Of a DNA stretch of 64,000 bases, positions 46,785-57,900 are shown one piece after another (the first letter of the stretch is position 1; each line of letters opens with the position of its first letter). A model generated the notes under the pieces. It ran no database searches. It saw only the letters and a program-made list of their open reading frames with translations, and had not been told where the DNA came from. Made by a program: the position numbers and the translations under genes. Where the stretch lies: the NCBI GenBank assembly GCA_963920525.1, contig OY986435.1, positions 179,398,266-179,462,265 of the forward strand, given 5' to 3'. The stretch comes from Dichetophora obliterata. Lineage: Eukaryota > Arthropoda > Insecta > Diptera > Sciomyzidae.

Positions 46785-47735
46785 TCAGCTTAATATATCA
46801 AAACTTCGCGAGATTCTTTATAAAAAATGTTTTTTATTTTACATTTATAAATAATGATTTTTTTTTTAATCGTTATACTGGCAAAAACTAACAAAGATAG
46901 AAAAATTTGTCGCAATCAGATATGTGAGCCTTTTTCTTAGCTTTCGAATGATGTTCACTAAAATTTAATCATATTTTTTCTTGATTGTGTAAAATAGAGA
47001 TTTCCAGCAGATTAGATTTATTTGTAATTTGAACCTAATTTGGTTTTTTTTTTTATAAAAAAGCCAAAACATTTTTGCTTAATACTGGTATAATTCAAGA
47101 GTTGAGATTTAAAAACTTAGGGAACAATGAATTTTTCACGTCAAATAGATTGCGAAAGCGGTCTTTCAATTTAAAACACGATATCTTTGACAACGTCATC
47201 GGAACGTTTTTAGAAATAGACAATGAATTAACAAGTTAAGCCAATTGAACAAGTTTAGAAAAGCACGCTGCGGTACGTTTCGCACTAGTAAGTTGCAATT
47301 GAAAACTCATTGCTCCGTAAGTATTCATTTCTCCACTCTCAAATTATACCAGTAATAAGACAAATATTTTTGTTTTTATGTTTGAAAAAATAGGCTTTTT
47401 GATCAAATTTTTTAAACGCAATTAAAACAATTTTATTTTTGTTTTTATTTTTAAGAAAAAAAAAAGAATTTAGGTCCAAATTAAATAAATTCATTTTGGT
47501 GGAAATCTCTAATTTTCGCAATAAGAAATAATATGATTTAAGACTAAAAATATTACTTCAAGTCTTCAATTATTGTCTTCACATCAAAGCTAAGAAAAAG
47601 GTGCACATTTCTTGTTTGGGACAAATTTTTTTATCTTCGTCAGTTATTCAGTCTAAGCGATTGAAAAAAGATCCATTTTTACAAATGTAAAATAAAAACA
47701 ATTTAAAAAAAATCCTTGTTTAATATTGAAATGAG
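46785..47735. mobile_element. foldback element with ~330-bp imperfect arms
   Basis: The left arm (46785-47115) and right arm (about 47330-47735) are inverted: CTTTTTCTTAGCTTTCGAA pairs with its near complement at 47590, ATTTCCAGCAGATTAG with a near complement around 47500, and TACTGGTATAATTCAAGAG with one at 47345. The left arm also occurs once at 49192-49462 inside piggyBac 2, with very high identity. Confidence 0.6.
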
Positions 47736-47888
47736 AAATGCGTTTCAAATATTTTGGATTAATGAACCATAAAAAACTATTACGGAAAAACATTTTGGTG
47801 GCAAATATTGAACGGAATGCAATACATAATTATTTATTCAAAATCTTGAACTTTTTTAAAAAAATTTACCGAAACGATAAAGAATTTA

Positions 47889-48838
47889 GAGTAGGGGGTG
47901 GGGGGGTAATGTCGTGCACTCAACTTTAAAGTGCTCGTAAAGCCGTACATGACAAGCGAATACAACGAGTAAGCATCCGATCGAAAGATAATTTGGTTGG
48001 TAACATTTATGTGTAACAATATTCGTGTAGCATGAAATCGTGTTAGTAGAAAATAAAAAAAAAATGTGCACGACATTACCCCCTCAAAATTTGTGGGGTA
48101 ATGTCGTGCATTGTATTTTAAAGGTATCAGAATGTGTGAAAAACGATAGGTAGTGGTTCGATTCAAGAAGATATAGCATTATTGTTTATTTATTTATTAT
48201 TGTTAATTATAAGGCAATATACACAAGTCCGAAATATGATCAAAAAATAAAATTTTATGAAAAGAAAAGTGAAAATAGGCAATTTGCTATATGAAACACG
48301 GAAAGAAAAACAATATTTTTTCAAAAAGTGCTTGACATTGAGAAAAAATTTTGGAAAATTTTATTTTGATTGTAGCGTTTTGTTATGGCTTCACGACTCC
48401 CTTGTTACACTAGCGCGACCGTGTTTCCTTTCCTTTTCTTTTCTGTATAGTGCACGACATTACCCCACATCAAATGCACGACATTGCCCCAAAGGTCGTT
48501 TTCAAGGTTGACTTTGACAAATCGGTAAAGATCAAAAATTTTTTCGATCACAATACATCTTTTTTTTCGGCGGAAAATTTGCTTTAAGAAAACACTTACC
48601 TGGTATATTTTCCTGCGAGACAAATAATTTGTCTGATCCGATAAAAAAAACACTTTCGTCGTCCCGAAAACGTGCGATTTTTAAAAAACGTCGCACATAT
48701 TGCCCTTACTCATGGATATTGCTAGTATTGTATGCATGAGCTATGTAGGTCAGTAGGCCCATACCTTACCAACGGCTGGTATATCATTCAATTTTTTATG
48801 CTAAAAAAGCCAGTGCATGACATTACCCCCTTCTACTC
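47889..48838. mobile_element. 950-bp TIR element carrying internal copies of its ends
   Basis: The tips GAGTAG and CTACTC, followed by a GGGGGTAATGTCGTGCAC tract on the left and its near complement on the right, have TA on both sides (47887-47888, 48839-48840). The motif GTGCACGACATTACCCC recurs inside at about 48064-48082 (facing one way), 48093-48108 (the other) and 48451-48493 (twice). No coding domain. The open frames across the terminal repeats are products of them. Confidence 0.75.
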
Positions 48839-48993
48839 TACCATATTACACCGTTTTCTACCGAAAATGGTAAATTTTACCAAAATGGCAACCGTGCGTA
48901 TGAACAGTGTCTGAAAAAGTCTGAATTTTTTTGTTTATTTTGTAAAAAGAAAGCAGTTTATTGGATTCATAAAAGACTTTGTACACGTCTTAA

Positions 48994-51526
48994 CCCTTAT
49001 CGGTCCCCTGTATGCGCACGCATACAATTTTGATCTTTTACCTTGAATAAAATAAAAACGGTTCAGCGGAATGACCTTGTATTTTGCAAAGTAGAATTAT
49101 TTTGCCTGAAAAACCAAAAAAAACCGTTTTTGAATTTGTACCCTTACTGTATTTGCCTGTGCAGTTATAGTTACGAACCATACGAACTTAGTTTTGGACT
49201 TTCAGCTTAATATATCAAAACTTCGCGAGATTCTTTATAAAAAATGTTTTTTATTTTACATTTATAAATAATGATTTTTTTTAATCGCTTATACTGGCAA
49301 AAACTAACAAAGATAGAAAAATTTGTCGCAATCAGATATGTGAGCCTTTTTCTTAGCTTTCGAATGATGTTTACTAAAACTTAATCATATTTTTTTCTTG
49401 ATTGTGTAAAATAGATATTTCCAGCAGATTAGATTTATTTGTAATTTTAACCTAATTTGTTTTTTTAATAAAAATTAAATGTGTATGTGCGCGCATGCAC
49501 ATAAGCAGGTACCTGGAATTGCCGCTTAGTTTTGTGTGTGGACTTATAGCACGCTCTTATTTTTTCGTTTTATGAAATTCAGTTTGTTCTGGAACACACA
49601 TAAGTGAAGTTTGTTTGCGCATTTATTTGAATTTTGGTTGTGTTTCGAAGTATTTGATAAAAAATTGATAGAGTTTTACGTGAAAGAGATGAATTGGAAA
49701 TGGGTTTTGATTTGGAAAGCGAAGCGGGCGAATCTACGTTCAATAGTGACGATGATTTTGCATTATCAGACGAGGAGAATGATGAAAGTGAAGTTAGCGT
49801 GCATTCGGATGAAGACGACATTGAGCAAAAATTTAGCAGAAGAAAATGCAGTAAATCCTAAAAATAAATATTTTTCAAAAAATAAGAAAATTGAATATTC
49901 ACCGCAACCATGCAGAAAATTTCACTTCAGTTAAAAACCTACCCTCTTTGTTATGGGTTCATGTTCATTATATGTTTCATTTTTGTTATAATTCAGGTCC
50001 AAAAGCATTAGCAGCTGCTACTATAGTTGATGTTTCGTCTGCATTTCACATGTTCCTTAAACCGGCTGAGAATATTATTTTGAACATGACGAATTTATAT
50101 GGAGTGCGAAAGTACAAAAACGATTGGGAAAACATTGATTTGGACACTTTGCATGCATACTTTTTATTGTTGCTGCTTTCTGGTGTGTATAGGTCACACA
50201 GTGAATGTGTCACTAAACTGTGGCAATAAATGGAATCATAATTTGAAAGTTGTATACACACCAGGAAAAAACATTACCGTAGATGAACAGTTAGTTCCGT
50301 ATCGTGGGCGATGTCCGTTTCGTCAGTATATTCCATCCAAGCTGGCGAAATATGGCATCAAAATTTGGGTGCTATGCGACTCAAAAAGCTGGTGTGCATA
50401 CAACACACAAATTTATGTTGGTTGGAATCGTAATGCCACTCCTGATAAATTACTGATAAAACTCACTCCTGATAAAACTGTTGTTTTGGATTTGGTGGAA
50501 GGACTTTCTGACAGAAATGTAACGTGTTACAACTTTTTCACTTCGCATGAATTGGCAGAAGATTAACATAAGACTCGCATGACTATTTTGGGAACAATAA
50601 GGAAAATAGGACTGGAATTCCTTCAGTTCTACTCGACAGGCGTCAAAAGCCAATTTATCATACAGAAGTTGTATATGAACATAAATTGCAAGCAGTTATG
50701 TTGTCATATTTTCCTCGCCGGTACCGATTTGTGACATTGCTCAGTACATACCACAATGTTGTCAGCATAAATGAGAATAGTAAAAAGACGAAACCTAACA
50801 TCATTGAAGACTACAACAAAACCAAGAGTGGAGTTGATACAATAGATCAAATGGTGGCTACGTACACATGCAATCGAAAAGTCAATCGTTGGATAATGGC
50901 AGTATTTTGTAACATGCTTGATGTTGTTGCGTTGAATGCATTCGTGACATTCATTGCATTGCTCCCGAATTGGAAAAATTCTAAAACGAACCATAATATT
51001 CATCGTCGCCTTTTTATCGAGGAGGTTGGATTGAATCTCGTTGAGAAACAGATCAGTAAACGTAAAAAAAACCTCAAAGTAATGATTCTTCCAGTGTTAT
51101 TCAAAGAATTCGGGAGATTCGCCATTTACCAAGTACATCGAAACGAGGCCGATGCTACATCTGCACATAAAAAAATTACAAAAATCTTTTTGCTACACGC
51201 TGTGGAAAGAGTAGAAATCTCATTTGTGCTGAACATAATTTCAATTTATGCAAAAAATGTACAAATAATTGACGAAAGTTAAAAATTCAATTTTTTTCTA
51301 ATATATGTAATATTCTAATTAATTTCATTCTAAATCTACCTTTATGAAGTTCAAATGTATTAATATAGTAAAAATTAACATAGTAAACAATGTAATAAAC
51401 ATAAAAAATCACAAAACATAAATGGTTGTTAATTTTTTTTTAGATTTTTTACAGTTAAAAATATATGTGTATGCGCGCGCATACAATGGGACCGATTAGA
51501 TGTATTTCTCGAGGGACCGATGAGGG
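48994..51526 (+). mobile_element. piggyBac family 2 element
   Basis: The tips CCCTTATCGGTCCC and (reversed) CCCTCATCGGTCCC are flanked by TTAA (48990-48993, 51527-51530). Subterminal palindromes GTATGCGCACGCATAC (49010-49025) and GTATGCGCGCGCATAC (51469-51484) lie 16 and 42 bases from the tips. At 2,533 bp it has the size of a whole element but includes an inserted arm (49192-49462) and an internal coding deletion. Confidence 0.9.
49700..51272 (+). pseudogene. piggyBac family 2 transposase, catalytically dead
   Basis: The acidic N-terminus starts at the ATG at 49700 (MGFDLESEAGES, SDEENDESEVSVHSDED) and stops at 49859. The dimerisation/DNA-binding part follows (AFHMFLKPAENIILNM, LHAYFLLLLLSGVYRS); about 100-150 bases of coding sequence are then missing. 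The catalytic part resumes at KWNHNLKVVYTPGKN with the first aspartate in TVDEQLVPYRGRCPFRQY. The second catalytic aspartate is replaced by tyrosine: NVTCYNFFTS, codon TAC at 50528. SGVDTIDQM (third aspartate) is intact at about 50830. The Cys-rich C-terminus (RCGKSRNLICAEHNFNLC) is frameshifted and ends at 51272, so the last part of the open frame to 51282 is not the native sequence. Confidence 0.88.
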
Positions 51527-51703
51527 TTAAGAACATTAATAAGTATTTAAAAACAATTTAGTTTTTGTTTTTAATGGTCCTTTGCAAATGGTACATCTTG
51601 AATCTGGTCTCAGTGGCGTTGACAGCAGTTCGTTCACATGGACTATTTGAGGACAGAAAACGAAAAAGATTCTTAAAATATATATTTTTGGCTATAGCCG
51701 GAC

Positions 51704-52472
51704 CAGAGATGGGTCAAAAAGTACTCATTACAATTCAATTCCAATTCCTTGGAATTAGGAATTGGTAATTGGTCCTCTCAATTCCTCAGGAATGTAGTTA
51801 CAAAAAATCGTCAATTCCGTTACAGGAATTGTAATTGGTAATTGAACACCTCAATTCCTCAGGAATGGAATTTAAAAAATCGTCAATTCTATTACAGGAA
51901 TTGTAATTTGAAGTTAAAATTTCATTTACGTTTTCATTAACTCAAAACTACTTCATTATGTATTAGAAAACTTTATTTGACTCCCACTGTTAGTCGGTCA
52001 ATGAAATATTTATAAATGCATGTATTATCGAAGATACCAATTTTTTTTATTTAATACCACATTTTGACTTATAACAAAGAATATAGCTGATACGCTACCT
52101 GGTTCAATCGCGCTGACTTTTTGCAAGGTGCTAGGTACACAACTTCCAAGCCCCTGTACAAAATTTCATTAATCTACTAACAAAGCGATGCTTTCCAATT
52201 TTTTTCCTAAGGAATTGAGGCGTTCAATTAACAATTACAATTCCCGTAATGGAATTTACAATTTTTTTCAATTGCATTCCTGAGAAATTGAAGTCATCAA
52301 TTACCCATTGAGGAATTGATATGTCCATTTACCAATTACAATTCCTGCAATGCAATTGAGAAGTTTTTCCAAGTACTTTCCTGATGTAAAATGTACAGTT
52401 TCCAATTCCGAATTCCAAAGAATTGGAATTGAGGTAGTATTAACATAAAAAGGAATCATTCACCCAGCTCTG
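51704..52472. mobile_element. hAT-type MITE, GGAATT-rich, with 8-bp target duplication
   Basis: The tips CAGAGATGGGT and (reversed) CAGAGCTGGGT are flanked by AGCCGGAC (51696-51703) and AGCCAGAC (52473-52480), seven of eight identical. Eight-base duplications and CAGNG-type tips are hAT hallmarks. The inside repeats CAATTCCTCAGGAATG-like units in both orientations, so almost the whole element can fold. No coding capacity. Confidence 0.8.
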
Positions 52473-52480
52473 AGCCAGAC

Positions 52481-54848
52481 TTAGGTAATTTTAAAAATAT
52501 TGGTTAGAAAAAAGTGGCCAACTTTTGAAAAATCAACATTTTAACGTGTTTTTAAATAGAAAATTGATTATAAAAACAAAATAAATAAAAATTTAAAAAA
52601 CGGCAACGTCAGGCTGAAGAAGCACATTTTCTCAACAAAAGCCATTTTGAATGAAAAGGATCGAATGAAAATTGTTTTAGTTATGGTGTGAACTAGGTTA
52701 AAAAAAAATTGATTTTGAGTAAACGGTGTTTAAAGTTTTGGAAGCATGACAGCATTTGGCGCTCTTTTCGAGTTATTAACGTTCGAATTTTCACTTGAAA
52801 GTTGAGATACATATTCTTTGGGGGGTTAACTAATAAATTATAAAAAAAAAATATTTTTTTTAAAGTTGTACACTGTCCCTTAAGCCACATTAAGAAAAGA
52901 GATCAAAACATTGTCAATAAGCTTAAATTCATGTGAAAACTTATTTCCGAAAGTGACGAAATTTCGGTTTTATAGGGTCTCAAAAGAGTTTGTAAAGAAA
53001 AAAAATTCATCATATTTTTTAAACAAAATTTGTGTTCAAGCAAAATCTTTATTATTATGCCCATCTTGGGTATGCATTCTGAAGAAAAAAAGTTAGATGC
53101 AAAAACCATAATTTTTTGGCCAAAAAAAGGGTACATGAGAACCAAAACCGCTCCATGGGAATTTCTCCGATCCAAAAAAAATAGATGCCGAAATAGTTTT
53201 TAAAAGTCCCTCTTGCTTTTGAGTCGGTATCTGGCGTAATCTAAATTTCGATCCGGTTTAGTGTCTATACATAAATAAAAATAACTTTTTTAAGGTACTT
53301 TTGAGTTCAATTAAAATAAACAAAAAAGTTGTCCACTTGTTCCGACACTTCATCAATATTTCACATTGGGATTAGTCATACCACTTAATATAATTCGCAA
53401 ATTACGCATCTTCTCCAGTTTTGCTATTTCGACTTGCAACATGGTCAAAAATATGAATTATCATTTAAAAGATTTCAAATATGAATTATGATAAAAAAGT
53501 TTAGTAGAAAGTCATAATAATCATTATCGAGTTAATTGATTGAAATAAAAGAATTCGTTTTTGTTATATTTTTGTAGCTTTTTTTAGTTCTCTTAACTTA
53601 AGACAAAAATGTTAGCCCACTCCAAACATAAAACAATTCTTTAACACTAACGTAAAGAAATAAATACAAAAGACTTAAGCGACAAACGTGCTCAAGCAGT
53701 CTAACATGTTGAAAAATAAATACATACTAGCCTTAAATCTAAACAACTAGCTCATATTATATAATCTGCACAGACATTTTAATAATAACAAAACTATCAA
53801 GACACAATTTACTCAGAAAACACATTGACGGGTTACTTTATAGACTGATTTTCAACTCATAAACCAGTCAAAACAAGTTAATTTTTCTCATAGAAAGTTT
53901 TGCGGCACAGATAAATTGTTACAATTTAGCGTATAAATTATACATTAAACACCAACAATTTTCACAAACATTTAGTTGATAGTGTCAACGACTGCAACGA
54001 CCTCTTACGGTTTCAACTACTGCTGCTGCTTCGTTTTTCCCGCTTAATTTGCTTAACTGCACTGTTTTGACCACAAATGCAAATAACGCGTGCTTTTCTG
54101 CTGCCAACGACGACTTTTTATTCAGCCCAGAGTTGCCAACAACGTCAATGATGCTTTTACTTTCTAACACATAAAATGTGAATGCGTATCCAGCTAGTCA
54201 TTAAAAATGTTGGCTGAGTAACAAGAAACTAGGGAAATTAAAAATTATTTTCATTTAATTTTTTTATTTTTTTTTTTTCATAAATTATGTCGTTAACATT
54301 TTACTCTCGTAAAGAACCATGCTTGCGCATCCATTTTTTATGGCATTGGTAATCTTTGTTGCTCATTAAATGAATTTACTATCTGAAATAATTGTCTCGT
54401 TAGCATTTATTTTGAAGATATTTCTTATGTAAGCAATTCATCAATTTATTAGTTTTCTTGTTTTTATTTTTTTTTTTACTATTTATCTGGCAAACGTTGA
54501 TTTTCACAGTTTTGTTGTTGACAGCATCTTTATTAGGGCTTGTAATTTACAAAAATGTTGTGAATTTCTTACTCTTGATAGTCTTTTTGTGAAACTTATT
54601 GATTACAATCTATGTTTAATAATATATACAATTGAAATTTAAGTGTAATAAAATTTATGCGTTTAATTAGAGAAATTTGTTTTCTGCTTCATAGGCATTT
54701 CAACTAAAAAATTATTATCGTTTTAATATCAAACTTTCGTAATTTTTTTACTTATAGCAACAAACATAAATGAATGTGTGAGGGATTTTATTTAATTGTA
54801 ACAGCATATTCATTACACGGATTGACCATTTTCAACCTTTTCCAAAAC
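52481..54848. other. AT-rich DNA, no gene recognised
   Basis: No protein domain, tRNA or bounded inverted-repeat element seen. The open frames at 52693-53175 are low-complexity and K/F/L-rich. A less AT-rich tract at 53980-54140 has no known domain. Confidence 0.4.
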
Positions 54849-55267
54849 TGCAGACATCGTTAAACGGAGTCTAATAGAGAAGACAAAAATTTAATGTATG
54901 TGTATCGATGCTCTAAAAGTTTATGTCTGAGTAATGTTTAGTATTGGTTTATTTATACTTAATTTAACAATGTACTAACATTAAGTGTAAGACAACAACT
55001 CATATGCCTTTGAAAAAGTTGTTGTGTTACTAAATATTTTAACTATATAACTCACTTTTATAGTATATTTTAACACTCACGACTAATTTAATAGCATATA
55101 CGATAAGTTTTCTTACACTTTATGTTAGCATATTTCTAGATTTCCAGTAAATTTTAAACCTCAGAGAATATATTCAAAATAACTCAGACGTTAGTAAACT
55201 TTTGAAACACCGATGCACTTAAATTTTTTTTTTCTTCTCTACCAGATTTTGTTGATCGATGTCTGCA
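54849..55267. mobile_element. 419-bp MITE
   Basis: The tips TGCAGACATCG and CGATGTCTGCA are inverted over about 110 bases with mismatches (TAGAGAAGACAAAAATTTAA on the left pairs with its near complement near 55225). No coding capacity. Confidence 0.6.
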
Positions 55268-55774
55268 ATAAGTTGATGAAAAATGTTACGATTTCACTTA
55301 ATATTGGTTAGCGTTTACCAATATTAAATGTCTGTATCATATCAACAGACAATATTATATTCCTGTTGGCATATTGCATTGTTTTTTTTCATATGGAGCT
55401 TGCGGTTCTGCAATTTTAAAAATTCCATTAAAAATTCACTTTACGTTTTTGAATAACCAATAAAAAGGCAATCGATGCATACATTTTGATTTCTGTGTGA
55501 AACACTTTACAAAAAAGAACTTAGTTGAACACACGAGAAAAGCGAAGTTTTTTGATAGATTTGATAATGTGGTTATTTTTTAATAAAATAATTTTTAAAT
55601 TTAAAAAATTAAAAACAACATAAATTAAATTAAAAAACATACGTTACAATTTACACGAGTAAGTTTTGTTACATTTCACAATTATTTTGCTTCATTACAT
55701 GTTACATTTATTTTGAATTATTTTTGTATATTTTTTCAATTATTATTATGGAATTTTATTAATGAAATTATGGG

Positions 55775-55939
55775 TTAATGATAACTGAAATAGTAAACGC
55801 GTAGTTCTCTCCCTAATCGTGTTTTACAAACATTTGGATCGTTTATTAAATTATATTTATCAAAAAGCAATTGTTTAATTGCCTGTGAACATTTATGTCC
55901 TAAATCGCAATTAAAATCTCCACCTAAAACAATTGGCAT
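55775..55939 (-). pseudogene. EEP-type endonuclease fragment (LINE or Helentron)
   Basis: A 54-codon frame starts MPIVLGGDFNCDLGHKC and continues IKQLLFDKYNLINDP, then KTRLGRE. The VLGGDFN motif with an acidic residue and asparagine is the late catalytic motif of the endonuclease/exonuclease/phosphatase fold used by LINEs and by Helentron-type Helitrons. Only this motif region is left. Which element class it came from cannot be decided from so short a piece. Confidence 0.55.
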
Positions 55940-56109
55940 ATTGTGCTAATTTTCAATGTGCTAATTTCAATGCATTTCAATGAAACCTGCTCGTGTATAA
56001 CATAAAAGTTATCTGTAAATTTAAATTTTAACTACACATTTTTGCTTTTTGATAAATAATTGTTATCTATTTTTTTTTAATTAACATGATTTTTATTCTG
56101 AGCTAGTTA

Positions 56110-56175
56110 GATCAAGTAAGTTTTGAAAAAGGCAACAACAACTCTGTACAGAGTCAATCACTTAGCAGTCTTTTA
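56110..56175. repeat. family X fragment
   Basis: The order AGATCAAGTAAGTTTT, GGCAACAACAACTCTGTA, GAGTCAATCACTTAGC matches one arm of the element at 17447-17925. Confidence 0.6.
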
Positions 56176-56283
56176 GTTTAAAATCATTTTATATGCAATA
56201 ATATATCATTCTATTAATTAAGAACAAAAATGTTCATATGCCAATATTACTTGTTAAAAAGTATATAAAAAATATTGAATGTA

Positions 56284-57054
56284 AAGGGTGTTTTTTATAG
56301 AGTAATACATCTTTGAGTTCACTGCTTTATTTGACCACCCATTTAACAGTTGATAGTTGCTTTTTATTAAGTTTCCTTTGACATTTTATTACGGATCGAC
56401 TTACACCAGAGCAACGCGTGCAAATTGTGGAAATTTTTAATCACAATAATGGTTCTGTTCGTCAAACTTATCGTGCACTTCGTCCATTTTATGGCGTACA
56501 TAATCGTCCTTCAGAGCTGCTAATTCGAAGAACAATAGATCGTTTTCGGACCACATGATTCAAAGTTTTTTCGTACCTCAATTAGCTTGAATTAACTGAT
56601 ATGTGGTTCCAACAGGACGAAGCCACATGCCAAACAGCGGGTGCTACAATTGATTTACTCAAGGAAACTTTTGACGTAAAAATAATTTCGCGAAATGATC
56701 CAATTAATTGGTCCCCAAGATCTTGTGATTTAACCCCATTGGATTATTTTCTTTGGGGTTATGTAAAGTCACTTGTCTACGTCGATAAACCGCAAACAAT
56801 TGAACACCTGGAAATCAACATTCGAAGAGTTATCGGCGAGATACGGCCGCAAGTGCTGCGAAGAGTTTGTGAAAATTGGTGTTCCAGATTGCGCCTTGAA
56901 CGCGCCAGCCTTGCCGGCCACATGGCAAAAATTATATTTAAGCGCTAATGTCATAAAATTTTTTATCCAATATAGCCCGTTTCATTGATACCAAAAATAT
57001 ATTACTATGTTTTATTATGATTTAAACTTGTATCAATCTATAAAAAACACCCTT
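56284..57054 (+). mobile_element. mariner D, internally deleted (DD41D)
   Basis: The tips AAGGGTGTTTTTTATAGAG and AAAAAACACCCTT have TA on both sides (56282-56283, 57055-57056). The tips match mariner C, so C and D form one family distinct from A, B and E. At 771 bp it lacks the middle of the gene. Confidence 0.88.
56390..56948 (+). pseudogene. mariner D transposase remnant
   Basis: The N-terminal helix-turn-helix is readable from about 56394 (DRLTPEQRVQIVEIF, VRQTYRALRPFYGVHNRPSE). It breaks off near 56560 and rejoins at the catalytic part: MWFQQDEATCQTAGATI (second aspartate, with glycine changed to glutamate next to it), WSPRSCDLTPLDYFLWG (third aspartate) and a C-terminus ending AKIIFKR. 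The first catalytic aspartate region is deleted. Spacing of the two remaining aspartates is 41 residues. Confidence 0.85.
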
Positions 57055-57539
57055 TAAAACTTTTTAAAAAAATAGCTTAAAAAAGTAAGTGCGTTAAGAG
57101 TTTCGAATCCAAGTCTTGTTATTTATTTGTTGCAGGTGTTACCAGCTAAAGAAAAGCCCCTCTCGGATTCAACACTTGTCGGCTGGATTGACTTAAGAAA
57201 GTCATACTTTTTTCACGGGCGTCCACAGGGTGGACAGGGGAGGGGCGCTTTCCCCCCTAGGCAATGAACATATTTTATATATCTTCACATTTAATCAAAA
57301 AAGCCGTAAGTTTAAATTAAAAAATTTTAAGAAAAAATCCAAAATCTTTCTAAATTGTAAGCTGCGCTTAAACTTAGGGCTTTGAGAACTTTGTCAATAA
57401 AAACGTCAATTTAAGTTGTAGAAGTGTACAACTTTACGAAGCATATATTTTGATAAGATGCAACATAATCAATCAGAAGAATTTTTTGTAATTAATTTTT
57501 ATGATCTATTGAATAATTACATGAATTAAGATTATGAGC

Positions 57540-57900
57540 TTTAGATCAAGTGAGTTTTCAAGAAGGCAACAACAACAACAACAACTCTGTATAGAGTCAA
57601 TCACTTAGCTGACTAGACAGTCTGTTTCGGAAATCGCTACATATTCCTCTTCAGTAGTCTTTGAGTGATTAAGCTGTGATCGACTCACTGTTTAAACTAG
57701 CATATGAATATGAACTAGTACAGATCCTCTAATTCATTCTCATGAATTGTATGGCTGCTAATCATATGACACTTCAAAGCAGGAGGCCATTTTAGATCAC
57801 CGCCATCAACTCTATCAAGGGTTGCCATCTGTTCTAGTTGCTTCTTCATTTATTTCAATATTCATTGGTGTTCGATTGTTTGTCGAAATGCACCATAGAA
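57540..57900. mobile_element. family X copy, one arm plus body
   Basis: The arm AAGAAGGCAACAACAACAAC, ACTAGACAGTCTGTTTCGGA and CCTCTTCAGTAGTCTTTGAG is followed by a body shared with 17640-17800 (TTGCCATCTGTTCTAGTTGC). The second arm seen at 17.8 kb is not found here. Confidence 0.6.

Noticed and set aside
47834..48166. 110-codon open frame and its neighbours at 47.8-48.6 kb
   Set aside because: They read through the terminal and internal repeats of the 950-bp TIR element.
49579..49821. Serine-rich frame on the minus strand
   Set aside because: Antisense to the acidic N-terminus of the piggyBac transposase; serine codons arise from GAT/GAA on the other strand.
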